DNA of 64,000 bases from Bacteroidota bacterium. GTDB taxonomy: Bacteria; Bacteroidota; Bacteroidia; Flavobacteriales; Weeksellaceae. Under the pieces are notes generated by a model, which made no database searches, was not told where the DNA came from, and saw only the letters and a program-made list of their open reading frames with translations. How positions within the stretch are numbered: the first letter of the stretch is position 1; each line of letters begins with the position of its first letter. The position numbers and the translations under genes were made by a program. Below, piece by piece: positions 33,684 through 42,838 of the stretch. The DNA is taken from positions 248,001 to 312,000 of the forward strand of contig JAHIQD010000019.1 in assembly GCA_018902795.1 (NCBI GenBank), given 5' to 3'.

Positions 33684-34769
33684 TTAATAATTGTCTTCTT
33701 CGCCTTTCATTTTCTCGGCATTTTCTGCCATAATCACTGCGTCGATCATTTCCTGAATATCACCGTTCATATATGCGTCCAGGTTGTAAATCGATTTATT
33801 TACCCGGTGATCGGTAATTCTTCCCTGCGGATAATTATAAGTTTTGATTTTTGCGGAACGGTCACCGGTAGAAACCATGGTTTTTCTTTGTGCTGCAATA
33901 TCTCCCTGAACTCTCTGCAATTCAATGTCGTACAATTTAGTTCGGAGCATTTCCATCGCAAGTTCCCGGTTGGCTAACTGAGAACGTGCCTGCTGACAAA
34001 CGACTACCATTCCTGAAGGTTTGTGCGTCAGCTGTACTTTTGTTTCCACTTTATTTACGTTCTGTCCACCTGCGCCACCTGATCTTGAGGTCTGCATTTC
34101 GATATCGGCAGGATTCAGTTCGAAATCCACTTCTTCCGCCTCCGGTAAAACAGCAACGGTAATGGCGGAAGTATGTACTCTTCCCTGAGATTCGGTTTCC
34201 GGAACACGCTGTACACGGTGAACCCCGGATTCGAACTTCATAATTCCGTAAACGCCTTCACCTTCCACTTTCAGAATAAGTTCTTTGTATCCTTTAGAAG
34301 CTTCACTGGAATCGGTGATTTCGTGTTTCCAGCCTTTGGTTTTGAAATACATGGAATAAGCACGGTATACATCTTCCACAAAAATGGCGGCTTCATCACC
34401 TCCTGTTCCGGCACGAAGTTCTACAATGACGTTTTTGTCATCGGCAGGATCTTTCGGAATCAGGAGAACTTTGAGTTCTTCTTCCAAGCCCGGGATTTTT
34501 TCAATGGCTTCGTTTTTCTCGATTTTTGCCATTTCCACAAATTCTTTATCGGAACCGTCAGCGATAATTTCGTCGGATTCTTCGATGGTATTCAAAGCCT
34601 GTTTGTACTGATCGAAAACGGCAACAATTTTTCCGAGGTCGCTGTATTCCTTATTCAGGGACGAATATTTTTTCTGGTCGGAAATGATATCGGGCTGAAT
34701 AATAAGGTCTGCAACTTCGTTGTAGCGTTGTTTTATGGCTTCGAGTTTGGGTATAAGGGACTTTGACAT
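33684..34769 (-). CDS. prfA: Peptide chain release factor 1
   Basis: 361 residues. Reads UAA and UAG stop codons and releases the peptide. GGQ motif intact in RSGGAGGQNVNKVET. The ATG at 34769 gives the conserved start MSKSLIPKLEAIKQRY; the upstream extension to 34835 crosses the promoter. It has no programmed frameshift site, as expected for RF1. Confidence 0.97.
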   Translation of the reverse strand: MSKSLIPKLEAIKQRYNEVADLIIQPDIISDQKKYSSLNKEYSDLGKIVAVFDQYKQALNTIEESDEIIADGSDKEFVEMAKIEKNEAIEKIPGLEEELKVLLIPKDPADDKNVIVELRAGTGGDEAAIFVEDVYRAYSMYFKTKGWKHEITDSSEASKGYKELILKVEGEGVYGIMKFESGVHRVQRVPETESQGRVHTSAITVAVLPEAEEVDFELNPADIEMQTSRSGGAGGQNVNKVETKVQLTHKPSGMVVVCQQARSQLANRELAMEMLRTKLYDIELQRVQGDIAAQRKTMVSTGDRSAKIKTYNYPQGRITDHRVNKSIYNLDAYMNGDIQEMIDAVIMAENAEKMKGEEDNY

Positions 34770-34788
34770 TTGTAGAAATTTGTGGGTG

Positions 34789-34796
34789 CAAAGATA
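34789..34796 (-). promoter_or_regulatory. -7 promoter element of prfA
   Basis: TATCTTTG on the minus strand, 19 bases before the ATG. Confidence 0.4.
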
Positions 34797-34848
34797 GGAA
34801 AAAAGCGGAAAAGAATAATGCTCCCCGGAGAACAATGGAACTGGCTTA

Positions 34849-34950
34849 TAGCCCGGATTGAAACGGCATCCTTTTGCGCAGCGCAGCGGAGCAAAAGATA
34901 GAGTGGAAAGCCGGTATGGTTTTGAAAAGAAGCAAATACTTGTGGCTCCT
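34849..34950 (+). repeat. Dispersed structured repeat, copy 4
   Basis: Plus-strand element: TAGCCCGGATTGAAACGGCATCC at its left, inner stem CCTTTTGC/GCAAAAG, GATAGAGTGGAAAGCCGG at the right, then an extra tail ending GTGGCTCCTAA. Outer stem CCGG (34853-34856) / CCGG (34911-34914). It is antisense to the genes on both sides (prfA and the 35053 gene). Confidence 0.6.
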
Positions 34951-34954
34951 AAAA

Positions 34955-34987
34955 AAAATCAGATCCTGAATTTCAGAATCTGATTTT
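34955..34987 (-). terminator. Terminator of the 35053 gene
   Basis: Minus-strand hairpin AAAATCAGATTCTGA / TCAGGATCTGATTTT with one mismatch, followed by a run of eight T. Confidence 0.7.
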
Positions 34988-35052
34988 AATATATATTGTT
35001 TTGCTTTGTGATTGCTTTTCCCGGAATTTAAGTGGGAAAGCAATGACATCAA

Positions 35053-35337
35053 CTAGTGATGACCGTGATTGTCGTGGCTGTGTAAAAACGGGCCGCGTCC
35101 TTTTGGATTGCTGTAGATCAATTCTACACCTTCCTGCTCTGTCATTGTTTTTCTTCTGACGTCCTCAGGATCGAAAGGTTTGGTTTTCCCGAAATATTCC
35201 ATCAATCCGGATGTTAACCAAATTGGGATTACATATCCGAAAAACATGAAGATACACCAGAATCCAACGAGGAACATCGTTACGAAATAGGCGGTCCAAA
35301 GGAATTGGTAAAACGGAAAAAATGCTGATAACATCAT
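35053..35337 (-). CDS. Small hypothetical membrane protein with His-rich tail
   Basis: 94 residues from the ATG at 35337 (a second ATG is the next codon). A long hydrophobic N-terminal half (about residues 10-50, FLWTAYFVTMFLVGFWCIF and following) can make one or two membrane spans. The C-terminus is soluble and ends HSHDNHGHH. The last nine residues may bind a metal ion, but nothing else supports that. Not recognised. Confidence 0.6.
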   Translation of the reverse strand: MMLSAFFPFYQFLWTAYFVTMFLVGFWCIFMFFGYVIPIWLTSGLMEYFGKTKPFDPEDVRRKTMTEQEGVELIYSNPKGRGPFLHSHDNHGHH

Positions 35338-35430
35338 TATTGTAATAGATTTTAGGCAAAAATAGGACATTTTTTGTTTGCGGGCAAAAGATTTCCTGTG
35401 ATTTTTTGCTATTTAAATTGGTTTTAAACT

Positions 35431-37038
35431 TTAATGTGCGATAGATGCAAAGAAATCATTTCCTTTATCGTCTGAAATAATAAATGCCGGGAAATTCTCG
35501 ATTTCAATTTTTCTGACGGCTTCCATTCCAAGTTCTTCAAAATCAACCACTTCAACCGATTTGATGTTTTCTTTAGCCAAAATAGCTGCAGGACCTCCGA
35601 TAGATCCGAGATAAAAGCCTCCATATTTTGCACAGGCATCGGTTACTTCTTTGCTTCGGTTTCCTTTTGCAAGCATAATCATACTTCCGCCAAGACTCTG
35701 GAATTCATCTACGTAAACATCCATTCTTCCGGCTGTCGTCGGACCAAAACTTCCGGAAGCCATTCCTGCAGGAGTTTTCGCGGGACCGGCGTAATATATC
35801 GGGTGGTTTTTGAAATATTCGGGCATTGGTTTTCCGCTGTCGATCAGTTCTTTGATTTTGGCGTGAGCGATATCTCTGGCAACAATTAAAGTTCCGTTCA
35901 GGCTTAAGCGGGTTTTAATCGGATATTTTGATAATTCTGCCAAGATTTCCGGCATTGGTTGATTCAGATCGATAGAAACAGCTTCTTCCAAATGAGGAGC
36001 GGTTTCAGGCAGGTATTGTTTTGGATTGGTTTCAAGCTGTTCCAGAAAAATTCCTTCTCTGGTAATTTTTCCTTTGATGTTTCGGTCGGCAGAACAGGAA
36101 ACTCCCATTCCCACCGGACAGGAAGCTGCGTGACGCGGTAAACGGATCACGCGTACATCGTGCGTTAAGTATTTTCCGCCAAACTGTGCTCCGATAGAAC
36201 TTTCCTGACAGATTTTCTGAACTCTTTTTTCCCATTCCAAATCACGGAAAGCCTGGCCTCCCATATTTCCTTCGGTTGGAAGGTGATCATAATATCCTGC
36301 GCTGGCCTTTTTCACGGCCGCTAAATTGGCTTCAGCAGAAGTTCCGCCAATCACAAGCGCCAAATGGTAAGGTGGACAAGCTGCTGTTCCCAAGTCCATA
36401 ATCCTTTCGCGAACGAAGGCTTCAAGAGACGCGTCATTCAGCAGGGATTTTGTCTTCTGATAAAGGAAAGTTTTGTTGGCCGAACCGCCGCCCTTTGCAA
36501 GGAAAAGGAATTTATATTCTTCGCCTTTGGTGGCGTAAATATCGATTTGTGCAGGAAGATTGGAACCTGAATTCTTTTCTTCAAACATGGTTAAAGGAAC
36601 TACCTGGGAATATCTTAAGTTTCTGTTTTGGTAAGTATTAAAAATCCCTTTTGAAATCCATTCTGCATCTTCAGCGCCGGTATAAACATTTTCACCTTTT
36701 TTGGCAACACAAATCGCGGTTCCGGTATCCTGACAGGAAGGAAGAGCGCCTTCAACAGCAACAGCCGCGTTCTGTAACAGGTTGTAAGCAACGAAACGGT
36801 CGTTATCGGTTGCTTCGGGATCGTCGATGATATTGCGGAGTTTCTGCAGATGTGAAGAACGCAGCATAAAAGAAACGTCGGCTAAAGCGTGTTCCGCAAG
36901 AAGTTCGAGTGCTCTGGGATCTACGGTTAAGATTTCTCTGCCGCCGAGGTATTCAATTTTTAAATAGTCTGAACTGAGTTTTCTGTATTGGGTGTCGTCT
37001 TTAAGAATAGGAAAGGGTTCCTGATATTGAAATTCCAT
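35431..37038 (-). CDS. Fumarate hydratase, class I (iron-sulfur)
   Basis: 535 residues, the single-chain class I type (FumA/FumB). Hydrates fumarate to malate with a [4Fe-4S] cluster. Cysteine-bearing blocks typical of the family: LPSCQDTGTAICV, GTAACPPYHLALV and SCPVGMGVSCSADRN. The C-terminal beta domain carries GPTTAGRMD and the GMASGSFGPTT loop. It is divergent from a class II fumarase (fumC), which has no iron-sulfur cluster. Confidence 0.93.
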   Translation of the reverse strand: MEFQYQEPFPILKDDTQYRKLSSDYLKIEYLGGREILTVDPRALELLAEHALADVSFMLRSSHLQKLRNIIDDPEATDNDRFVAYNLLQNAAVAVEGALPSCQDTGTAICVAKKGENVYTGAEDAEWISKGIFNTYQNRNLRYSQVVPLTMFEEKNSGSNLPAQIDIYATKGEEYKFLFLAKGGGSANKTFLYQKTKSLLNDASLEAFVRERIMDLGTAACPPYHLALVIGGTSAEANLAAVKKASAGYYDHLPTEGNMGGQAFRDLEWEKRVQKICQESSIGAQFGGKYLTHDVRVIRLPRHAASCPVGMGVSCSADRNIKGKITREGIFLEQLETNPKQYLPETAPHLEEAVSIDLNQPMPEILAELSKYPIKTRLSLNGTLIVARDIAHAKIKELIDSGKPMPEYFKNHPIYYAGPAKTPAGMASGSFGPTTAGRMDVYVDEFQSLGGSMIMLAKGNRSKEVTDACAKYGGFYLGSIGGPAAILAKENIKSVEVVDFEELGMEAVRKIEIENFPAFIISDDKGNDFFASIAH

Positions 37039-37063
37039 TTTTTTATTAAACTTTTTAAGAATG

Positions 37064-37071
37064 TAAAAATA
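37064..37071 (-). promoter_or_regulatory. Weak -7 element of the class I fumarase
   Basis: TATTTTTA on the minus strand, one mismatch to TAnnTTTG, 25 bases before the ATG. Confidence 0.25.
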
Positions 37072-37133
37072 CGGATTTTCGGGGGGTTAATAAAATCTAT
37101 TGTGTATTGATTGATATTTAAATTGGTTATAAA

Positions 37134-37164
37134 TTGTTCCTGTTGACTGAATTGATTAACTTTA
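37134..37164 (+). promoter_or_regulatory. Probable fumC promoter
   Basis: TTG at 37134-37136 and TAACTTTA at 37157-37164 (one mismatch), spacer 20. It gives a leader of about 70 bases. Confidence 0.4.
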
Positions 37165-37239
37165 TATGATAAAAGCAGGTGGTGTTTTTCTTCCGAAAAA
37201 GTATTCAAAATTATTATTCCTGATTAAAATTATAAAACA

Positions 37240-38622
37240 ATGAATTACAGAACAGAACACGATACCATGGGCGAAGTGCAGGTTCCGGCCGATAAATTCT
37301 GGGCAGCACAAACTGAACGTTCAAGAAATAATTTTAAAATAGGCCCTGAAGGTTCAATGCCGGCGGAAATTATTGAAGCCTTTGCCTATCTGAAAAAGGC
37401 TGCAGCGTACACCAATGCTGAACTGGGAGTGTTTTCAGCAGAAAAACGGGATATGATTGCAAAAGTGTGTGACGAAATTTTAGAAGGAAAATTACATGAT
37501 CAGTTTCCGCTTGTGATCTGGCAAACCGGATCCGGAACGCAGAGTAATATGAATGTTAATGAGGTGATTTCAAATAAAGCTCATGTCAATAACGGCGGAA
37601 TTTTAGGTGAAAAATCCGAAATACATCCTAACGACGACGTTAATAAATCCCAGAGTTCCAATGATACTTTTCCCACAGCGATGCACATTGCCGCGTACAA
37701 AAAAGTCGTGGAACATACTTTGCCGGCTGTCGAAAAACTTAGAAATACTTTACACGAAAAATCAGAGGCATTTAAAAATATCGTGAAAATCGGCAGGACG
37801 CATCTGATGGATGCCACGCCTCTGACTTTAGGTCAGGAATTTTCCGGATATGTTGCCCAACTTGATTATGCGGTGAAGGCAATCACCAATACTTTTGATC
37901 ACCTCCAGGAATTGGCTTTGGGTGGAACGGCTGTAGGAACCGGTCTGAATACCCCAAAAGGCTACGATGTTCTGGTTGCGAAATATATCTCTGAATTCAC
38001 AGGGCTGCCGTTTGTGACTGCTCCCAATAAATTTGAAGCACTGGCAGCGCACGACGCCATCGTGGAAACTCACGGAGCGTTAAAACAGCTCGCAGTATCA
38101 CTTTATAAAATCGCTCAGGATATCCGTCTTTTGGCTTCCGGACCGCGAAGTGGAATCGGTGAAATTCACATTCCTGAAAACGAACCGGGTTCTTCCATCA
38201 TGCCTGGTAAAGTAAATCCGACACAAAACGAAGCAATGACAATGGTTTGCGCCCAGGTTTTGGGAAATGACACTACCATTTCATTTGCCGGAACCCAGGG
38301 AAATTATGAGCTGAATGTTTTTAAGCCTGTGATGGCTTACAATTTTCTGCAGTCTGCGCAGCTGTTAGGAGACGCGTGTATTTCGTTCAATGACCACTGT
38401 GCGGTTGGGATTGAACCGAATTTGCCGAGAATTAAAGAGCTGGTTGATAAATCCTTAATGTTGGTTACTGCATTAAATACACATATCGGCTATGAAAACG
38501 CCGCAAAAATTGCAAAAACGGCTCATAAAAACGGAACAACTTTGAAGGAAGAAGCTATCAATCTCGGTTTGCTTACTGCGGAGCAGTTCGATGAATGGGT
38601 AAAACCGGAGGATATGGTTTGA
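37240..38622 (+). CDS. fumC: Fumarate hydratase, class II
   Basis: 460 residues. Cluster-free, oxygen-stable fumarase of the aspartase/fumarase superfamily. The signature GSSIMPGKVNPTQNE is intact, as are SGTQSNMNVNEV and GRTHLMDATPLTLGQE. Monocistronic; it converges with recN across a strong hairpin terminator. Confidence 0.96.
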   Translation: MNYRTEHDTMGEVQVPADKFWAAQTERSRNNFKIGPEGSMPAEIIEAFAYLKKAAAYTNAELGVFSAEKRDMIAKVCDEILEGKLHDQFPLVIWQTGSGTQSNMNVNEVISNKAHVNNGGILGEKSEIHPNDDVNKSQSSNDTFPTAMHIAAYKKVVEHTLPAVEKLRNTLHEKSEAFKNIVKIGRTHLMDATPLTLGQEFSGYVAQLDYAVKAITNTFDHLQELALGGTAVGTGLNTPKGYDVLVAKYISEFTGLPFVTAPNKFEALAAHDAIVETHGALKQLAVSLYKIAQDIRLLASGPRSGIGEIHIPENEPGSSIMPGKVNPTQNEAMTMVCAQVLGNDTTISFAGTQGNYELNVFKPVMAYNFLQSAQLLGDACISFNDHCAVGIEPNLPRIKELVDKSLMLVTALNTHIGYENAAKIAKTAHKNGTTLKEEAINLGLLTAEQFDEWVKPEDMV

Positions 38623-38720
38623 GTAAAACAAAATATTCAGGGATAAAGTATAAGTTCTGAAATGCTCAAAACTGAAACTGCTCACAACACTTACATTTAT
38701 TCCGATGATGATTAGAAAGG

Positions 38721-38752
38721 AACAATCCCGGTAGTTGCCGGGATTGTTTTAT
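38721..38752. terminator. Terminator between fumC and recN
   Basis: 11-bp perfect stem AACAATCCCGG (38721-38731) / CCGGGATTGTT (38738-38748), 6-base loop, T-run on the plus strand. Serves the convergent genes. Confidence 0.8.
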
Positions 38753-38768
38753 GCTGTCTGTAAAGTTT

Positions 38769-40418
38769 TTATTTCATCAGTTCCTTAGCCTGAGAGATTG
38801 CCGCCTCGGTAATCTTGCTTCCGGAAAGAAGCTGCGCGATTTCCCGAAGTTTTTCTTCCTGATTTAAAGGAATAATATTCGATTTGGTTTTGCCAGAAAC
38901 TTCTTCTTTAATCACTTTATAGTTTTCATTTCCTTTGGCTGCAACCTGTGCGAGATGGGTAATAACGATGAGCTGCATATCTTCTGCCATTTCTTTCATT
39001 ACATTTCCCATTTCTTCAGCTACTTTCCCGGAAACTCCGGTATCGATTTCATCCAGAATTAAAGTCGGAAGCTCATCATTTTCAGCCATCAGTTTTTTAA
39101 TGGAAAGCATCACTCTGGAACGCTCACCACCGGAAATAGCAGACTGTATCGGCTTTAAAGGAAAGCCTGAATTCGCCTGAAATAAAAGCTGAATATTTTC
39201 TTTCCCGAAATTGGTAAAGTTCGCGCTGTCCGTAAGTTCTACCTCTATCTTTGCTTTTTCCAAACCTAACTGTTTCAGTAAAGCTTCAATTTTTTTAATG
39301 AAATTCGGAATAGATTTTTTGCGGTTTGCAGAAAGATCTTTCGCCATTTCTTCCAGTTGTTCAGAAGAAGCAGCAAGTTTCTGTTCAATACCTGCAATGT
39401 GATCTTCCAGTTCGGCAAAAGTGTTTTGTTCAACCGAAATTTGATTGCGGATTGCTTTTAATTCTTCAATAGAATTTGAACTGTGTTTTAAAAGTAAAGT
39501 ATTAACCGCATTTAATTTCTGGTTTAAATCAGCCAGGATTTCCGGGCTGGTTTCCATTTTTTCGGCTTCGTCCTGAAGTTCAAAAAGGATGTCCTTAAAT
39601 TCCAGAAAATTTTCATGAAACCTTTGGTTCAGCAAAGTAAATTCGTGAGATAAATCGGCAACTTTTGAAAGTTTTCCTTTCACATCGTTCATGGAATCGA
39701 GAACTCCGATCTCTTCTGCATCAAGCTTGATAAAAATCTGCGAAAGGTTCTCGGTGATTGTTTCTGCATTCTCCTGACGTTTAACCTGGCTCTGAAGTTC
39801 TTCTAGGTCTACATCATCAAGATTGGCTTCCACTAATTCATTTAATAAAAATGCTTTGTAATCGCTCTCTTTATTGCCTTCTGAAAGTTGTTTTTTGAGA
39901 TTTTCAAGTTCTCTGAGAAGTTTTTTATGCTCGGAAAATTCTTTCTGATATTTAAGAATCAGTGTTCTATTTTTCGAAAGTCCGTCAATGATTCTGAACT
40001 GATATTCTTCATCAAACAAATTGGAAGTTTCGAACTGCGAATGAATGTCAATTAATTTAGTGGAAAGCGTTTTCAACGTTTCCAAAGTTACCGGAACATC
40101 ATTGATAAAAGCTCTGGATTTGCCGTTCGGAAGCAATTCGCGTCGGATGACTGTTTGTTTTTCAAAGTCGAGATCGTTTTCCTCAAAGAAAGTTTTAAAA
40201 CCGTCATTGATGGCAAATTCAGCTTCAACGATGCTTTTCATTTCAAAATTCTGGATGGATTTTGCGTCGGCTCTTTCTCCCAAAATCAAACGCAAAGCGC
40301 CGAGAATGATTGATTTCCCCGCGCCGGTTTCGCCGGTAATTACCTGTAAACCTTTGTTTAAAGTAATTTCGAGCGAGTCGATTAATGCAAAATTCTGAAT
40401 GAAAATTCTTGAAAGCAT
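38769..40418 (-). CDS. recN: DNA repair protein RecN
   Basis: 549 residues. SMC-like ATPase in double-strand break repair. Walker A ITGETGAGKS near the N-terminus, long central coiled coils (about residues 150-370), then the ABC signature SGGERSR and Walker B LPTLILDEIDTGVSG. Last gene of coaBC-porD-recN. Confidence 0.95.
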   Translation of the reverse strand: MLSRIFIQNFALIDSLEITLNKGLQVITGETGAGKSIILGALRLILGERADAKSIQNFEMKSIVEAEFAINDGFKTFFEENDLDFEKQTVIRRELLPNGKSRAFINDVPVTLETLKTLSTKLIDIHSQFETSNLFDEEYQFRIIDGLSKNRTLILKYQKEFSEHKKLLRELENLKKQLSEGNKESDYKAFLLNELVEANLDDVDLEELQSQVKRQENAETITENLSQIFIKLDAEEIGVLDSMNDVKGKLSKVADLSHEFTLLNQRFHENFLEFKDILFELQDEAEKMETSPEILADLNQKLNAVNTLLLKHSSNSIEELKAIRNQISVEQNTFAELEDHIAGIEQKLAASSEQLEEMAKDLSANRKKSIPNFIKKIEALLKQLGLEKAKIEVELTDSANFTNFGKENIQLLFQANSGFPLKPIQSAISGGERSRVMLSIKKLMAENDELPTLILDEIDTGVSGKVAEEMGNVMKEMAEDMQLIVITHLAQVAAKGNENYKVIKEEVSGKTKSNIIPLNQEEKLREIAQLLSGSKITEAAISQAKELMK

Positions 40419-40554
40419 GTTGTAGAAAACGGATTACACAATTAGATTTACGATGTTGAGAGCGTAAATTTAAGGATTTTAAAGGGGATTTTGAAATGCA
40501 GATGCTGAATTAAAATTCAAAAAAATAAAAGAAATTTTTCATCACCACTCAGGC

Positions 40555-41460
40555 TTATTTCCACTTGTTCCATTTGCTGTCGATATCTTTCGGGGAAAGG
40601 GTAACGAAAAGCGATTTAAGATCTGCCATGTTTACATTGGCATTGTTTCCGTTACTGAAGAGGTCGTAGATTTCCTGCTTTTTGGTATCTATAAAAATAT
40701 TCACCGGATAATTCATCTGGAAATTGCTTTCATAAGTTTTCAGCTGCATCAAAGCATCGGCAATAATCTTTTTTCCTGAAGCCTGATCCTGCTTTCCGAG
40801 GTTGTCCAGTCCGGCGCGGTGATAGGTGTAGTAAAGGTTTCTGAGTGTATTTTGCTCCGGTTTCATAATGTTGTCGATCAGTGCGGCTCTTGTTCTCGGA
40901 CCTTCGATAAGTGACCAACCCGCAAATTTCTGATTTTGTGAGTTATTCGAAATTTTCTGAGCTTTTTCAAACCACTGCTGTCCGCCTCTTACCTTGAAAC
41001 TGTCGCCATCATACCCCAAAATGGTGTACACATAAAAACTTACAACATCAATTAAATTTTTACCGGAAAACTGTCGGTCATTGAAAACCAGATTTTCGTT
41101 TTCGGTATAATCAAAACTGAAATTGGTATCATTAATATTGATTAAAGGCGTTTCATACGTAGTGTTGAAAACCGGACGAACTGCCTGCACCACAATGTTT
41201 GCTTTGAAATTGCTGCTTCCTATTTTTTCAGTAATCACAATCGCAAAATTACATTTGATTTTTTCGAAATTCTGAAGCTTTTTTCCCGTCCAACTGGTAT
41301 TGTTGATGAAATCGCGAAGGTTTTTTTCTAAGGTTTTATAAACCTGAGTGTTGCTTCCGCTTAATTGCTGGGCATTTACCTGCACCGTCGCCAGAAGTTC
41401 CTGTGAAAAACTGAGATTAAAGGAAAAAATAATAACGAATATCGTAAAAAGTTTCTTCAT
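40555..41460 (-). CDS. porD: Type IX secretion protein PorD (DUF4835 family)
   Basis: 301 residues with a signal peptide (cleavage near LSFSQEL). The conserved start of the mature protein (ELLATVQVNAQQLSGSN) and the motif FNDRQFSGKNL match the DUF4835 family, annotated as PorD in type IX secretion/gliding organisms. Probably a periplasmic factor; its exact role is not settled. It lies 37 bases after coaBC and ahead of recN, an order I recognise from other Flavobacteriia. Confidence 0.85.
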   Translation of the reverse strand: MKKLFTIFVIIFSFNLSFSQELLATVQVNAQQLSGSNTQVYKTLEKNLRDFINNTSWTGKKLQNFEKIKCNFAIVITEKIGSSNFKANIVVQAVRPVFNTTYETPLININDTNFSFDYTENENLVFNDRQFSGKNLIDVVSFYVYTILGYDGDSFKVRGGQQWFEKAQKISNNSQNQKFAGWSLIEGPRTRAALIDNIMKPEQNTLRNLYYTYHRAGLDNLGKQDQASGKKIIADALMQLKTYESNFQMNYPVNIFIDTKKQEIYDLFSNGNNANVNMADLKSLFVTLSPKDIDSKWNKWK

Positions 41461-41497
41461 GTGTGGTATAAAATTAGAAAACGGAAATTTAGGGATA

Positions 41498-42703
41498 TTA
41501 TTTCAGAATCTGCTCTTCGACAAAATTTAAAATGTCTTGCGCTACGGCATTTTTCGTTTTCAAAGGAAATTCTTTCAGTTCTGTTTTAGTGAAAATTTTT
41601 ATTTTGTTCGTGTCATTTTTAAATCCTGCACCTTCATCGCGAAGCGAGTTCAAAACAATCATATCGAGATTCTTTTTCTCGAGTTTTCCTTTCGCATTTT
41701 CTTCTTCGTTTTGGGTTTCCAAAGCAAAGCCCACCAAAAACTGTTTGGTTTTTCTTTCGCCCATTGTTTTCAGAATATCAGGGTTTTTGATCAGTTCGAT
41801 GGTTAATTCATCTTCGCTTTTCTTGATTTTTTCTTTGGCAATTTCTTTCGGAGCGTAATCGGCAACGGCAGCACTGGCAATAGCAATGTCTGCATTTTCG
41901 TAAAAATTAAAAACCTGATCGAACATTTCCCGTGCTGAGGTCACCCGGTGAATTTCTATGTTCGGATGATTTGTTTGCTGAGCGCTCGGTCCGGAAATCA
42001 GGATCACTTTTGCCCCACGGTTTGCAGCTTCTTCGGCAATGGAAAATCCCATTTTTCCCGAGGAATGATTTCCGATAAAACGAACGGGATCTATCGCTTC
42101 ATAAGTGGGTCCTGCGGTAATGAGAACGGTTTTTCCGGCTAAATTTTTTGAATTTTTATCTGAACTGAAAAATTCTTCAATGGTTTTAGAAATCGTTTCG
42201 GGTTCGGCCATCCTTCCCTGTCCGACTAATCCGCTCGCAAGTTCTCCGGTTTCTGCCGGAATGATGAAGTGCCCGAAATCTTCAGCAAGTTCCAGATTCT
42301 GTTTTGTTGAAGGATGCTGATACATATCCAGATCCATTGCAGGTGCAATGAAAACCGGGCATTTCGCTGACATATAAGTTGCGATGACCAGATTGTTGCA
42401 AATCCCGTGAACCATTTTCCCCAAAGTGTTTGCGGTGCACGGAGCCATTAAAATAACATCCGCCCAAAGTGCAAGTTCCACATGATTATTCCAGGTTCCG
42501 TTTTCGGAATAGAAATCTGAAAAAACCGGATTTTTTGAAAGGGTAGAGAGGGTGAGTTTTGAAACGAAATTTTCGGCAGAAGGCGTCATCAGAACTTGAA
42601 CTTCAGCGCCTTTTTTAACAAAATCTCTGATGAGGTAATTTATTTTGTAAGCGGCAATTCCGCCGGAAACACAGATGAGAATTTTTTTACCCTGAATGGC
42701 CAT
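41498..42703 (-). CDS. coaBC: CoaBC, bifunctional phosphopantothenoylcysteine decarboxylase/synthase
   Basis: 401 residues. Two steps of coenzyme A synthesis. The N-terminal flavoprotein (CoaC, about 1-180) has the substrate loop APAMDLDMYQHP, which holds Asp where E. coli has Asn in PAMN. The clamp loop reads ELASGLVGQGRMAEPE and lacks the cysteine found in E. coli CoaBC (LACGxxGxGRM). The C-terminal CoaB (about 190-401) has ITAGPTYEAIDPVRFIGNHSSGKMG and the downstream KIKK motif. Start matches the family. Confidence 0.93.
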   Translation of the reverse strand: MAIQGKKILICVSGGIAAYKINYLIRDFVKKGAEVQVLMTPSAENFVSKLTLSTLSKNPVFSDFYSENGTWNNHVELALWADVILMAPCTANTLGKMVHGICNNLVIATYMSAKCPVFIAPAMDLDMYQHPSTKQNLELAEDFGHFIIPAETGELASGLVGQGRMAEPETISKTIEEFFSSDKNSKNLAGKTVLITAGPTYEAIDPVRFIGNHSSGKMGFSIAEEAANRGAKVILISGPSAQQTNHPNIEIHRVTSAREMFDQVFNFYENADIAIASAAVADYAPKEIAKEKIKKSEDELTIELIKNPDILKTMGERKTKQFLVGFALETQNEEENAKGKLEKKNLDMIVLNSLRDEGAGFKNDTNKIKIFTKTELKEFPLKTKNAVAQDILNFVEEQILK

Positions 42704-42777
42704 TTCAAAATGAGTTTTAAGTGGAACGAATTTAGTTAAAATTTTAGAAATACATTTTGGAGATCGGTCTGTAAATA

Positions 42778-42820
42778 AGAAAAAGTCACAAAAGTATAAA
42801 CTTCTGCGACTTTTATTTTT
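42778..42820 (-). terminator. Terminator of bamD-rpoZ
   Basis: Minus-strand 15-bp stem AAAAGTCGCAGAAGT / ACTTTTGTGACTTTT with two G-U pairs valid only on this strand, loop TTAT, then T-run. It splits the apparent operon into bamD-rpoZ and coaBC-porD-recN. Confidence 0.75.
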
Positions 42821-42838
42821 TAATAAGAAACCTGTTAA

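Noticed and set aside
34173..34766. 197-residue plus-strand frame opposite prfA
   Set aside because: Phenylalanine-rich shadow of prfA with no domain; prfA is certain.
34846..35052. 68-residue minus-strand frame
   Set aside because: Made largely of the structured repeat copy 4 and the terminator of the 35053 gene.
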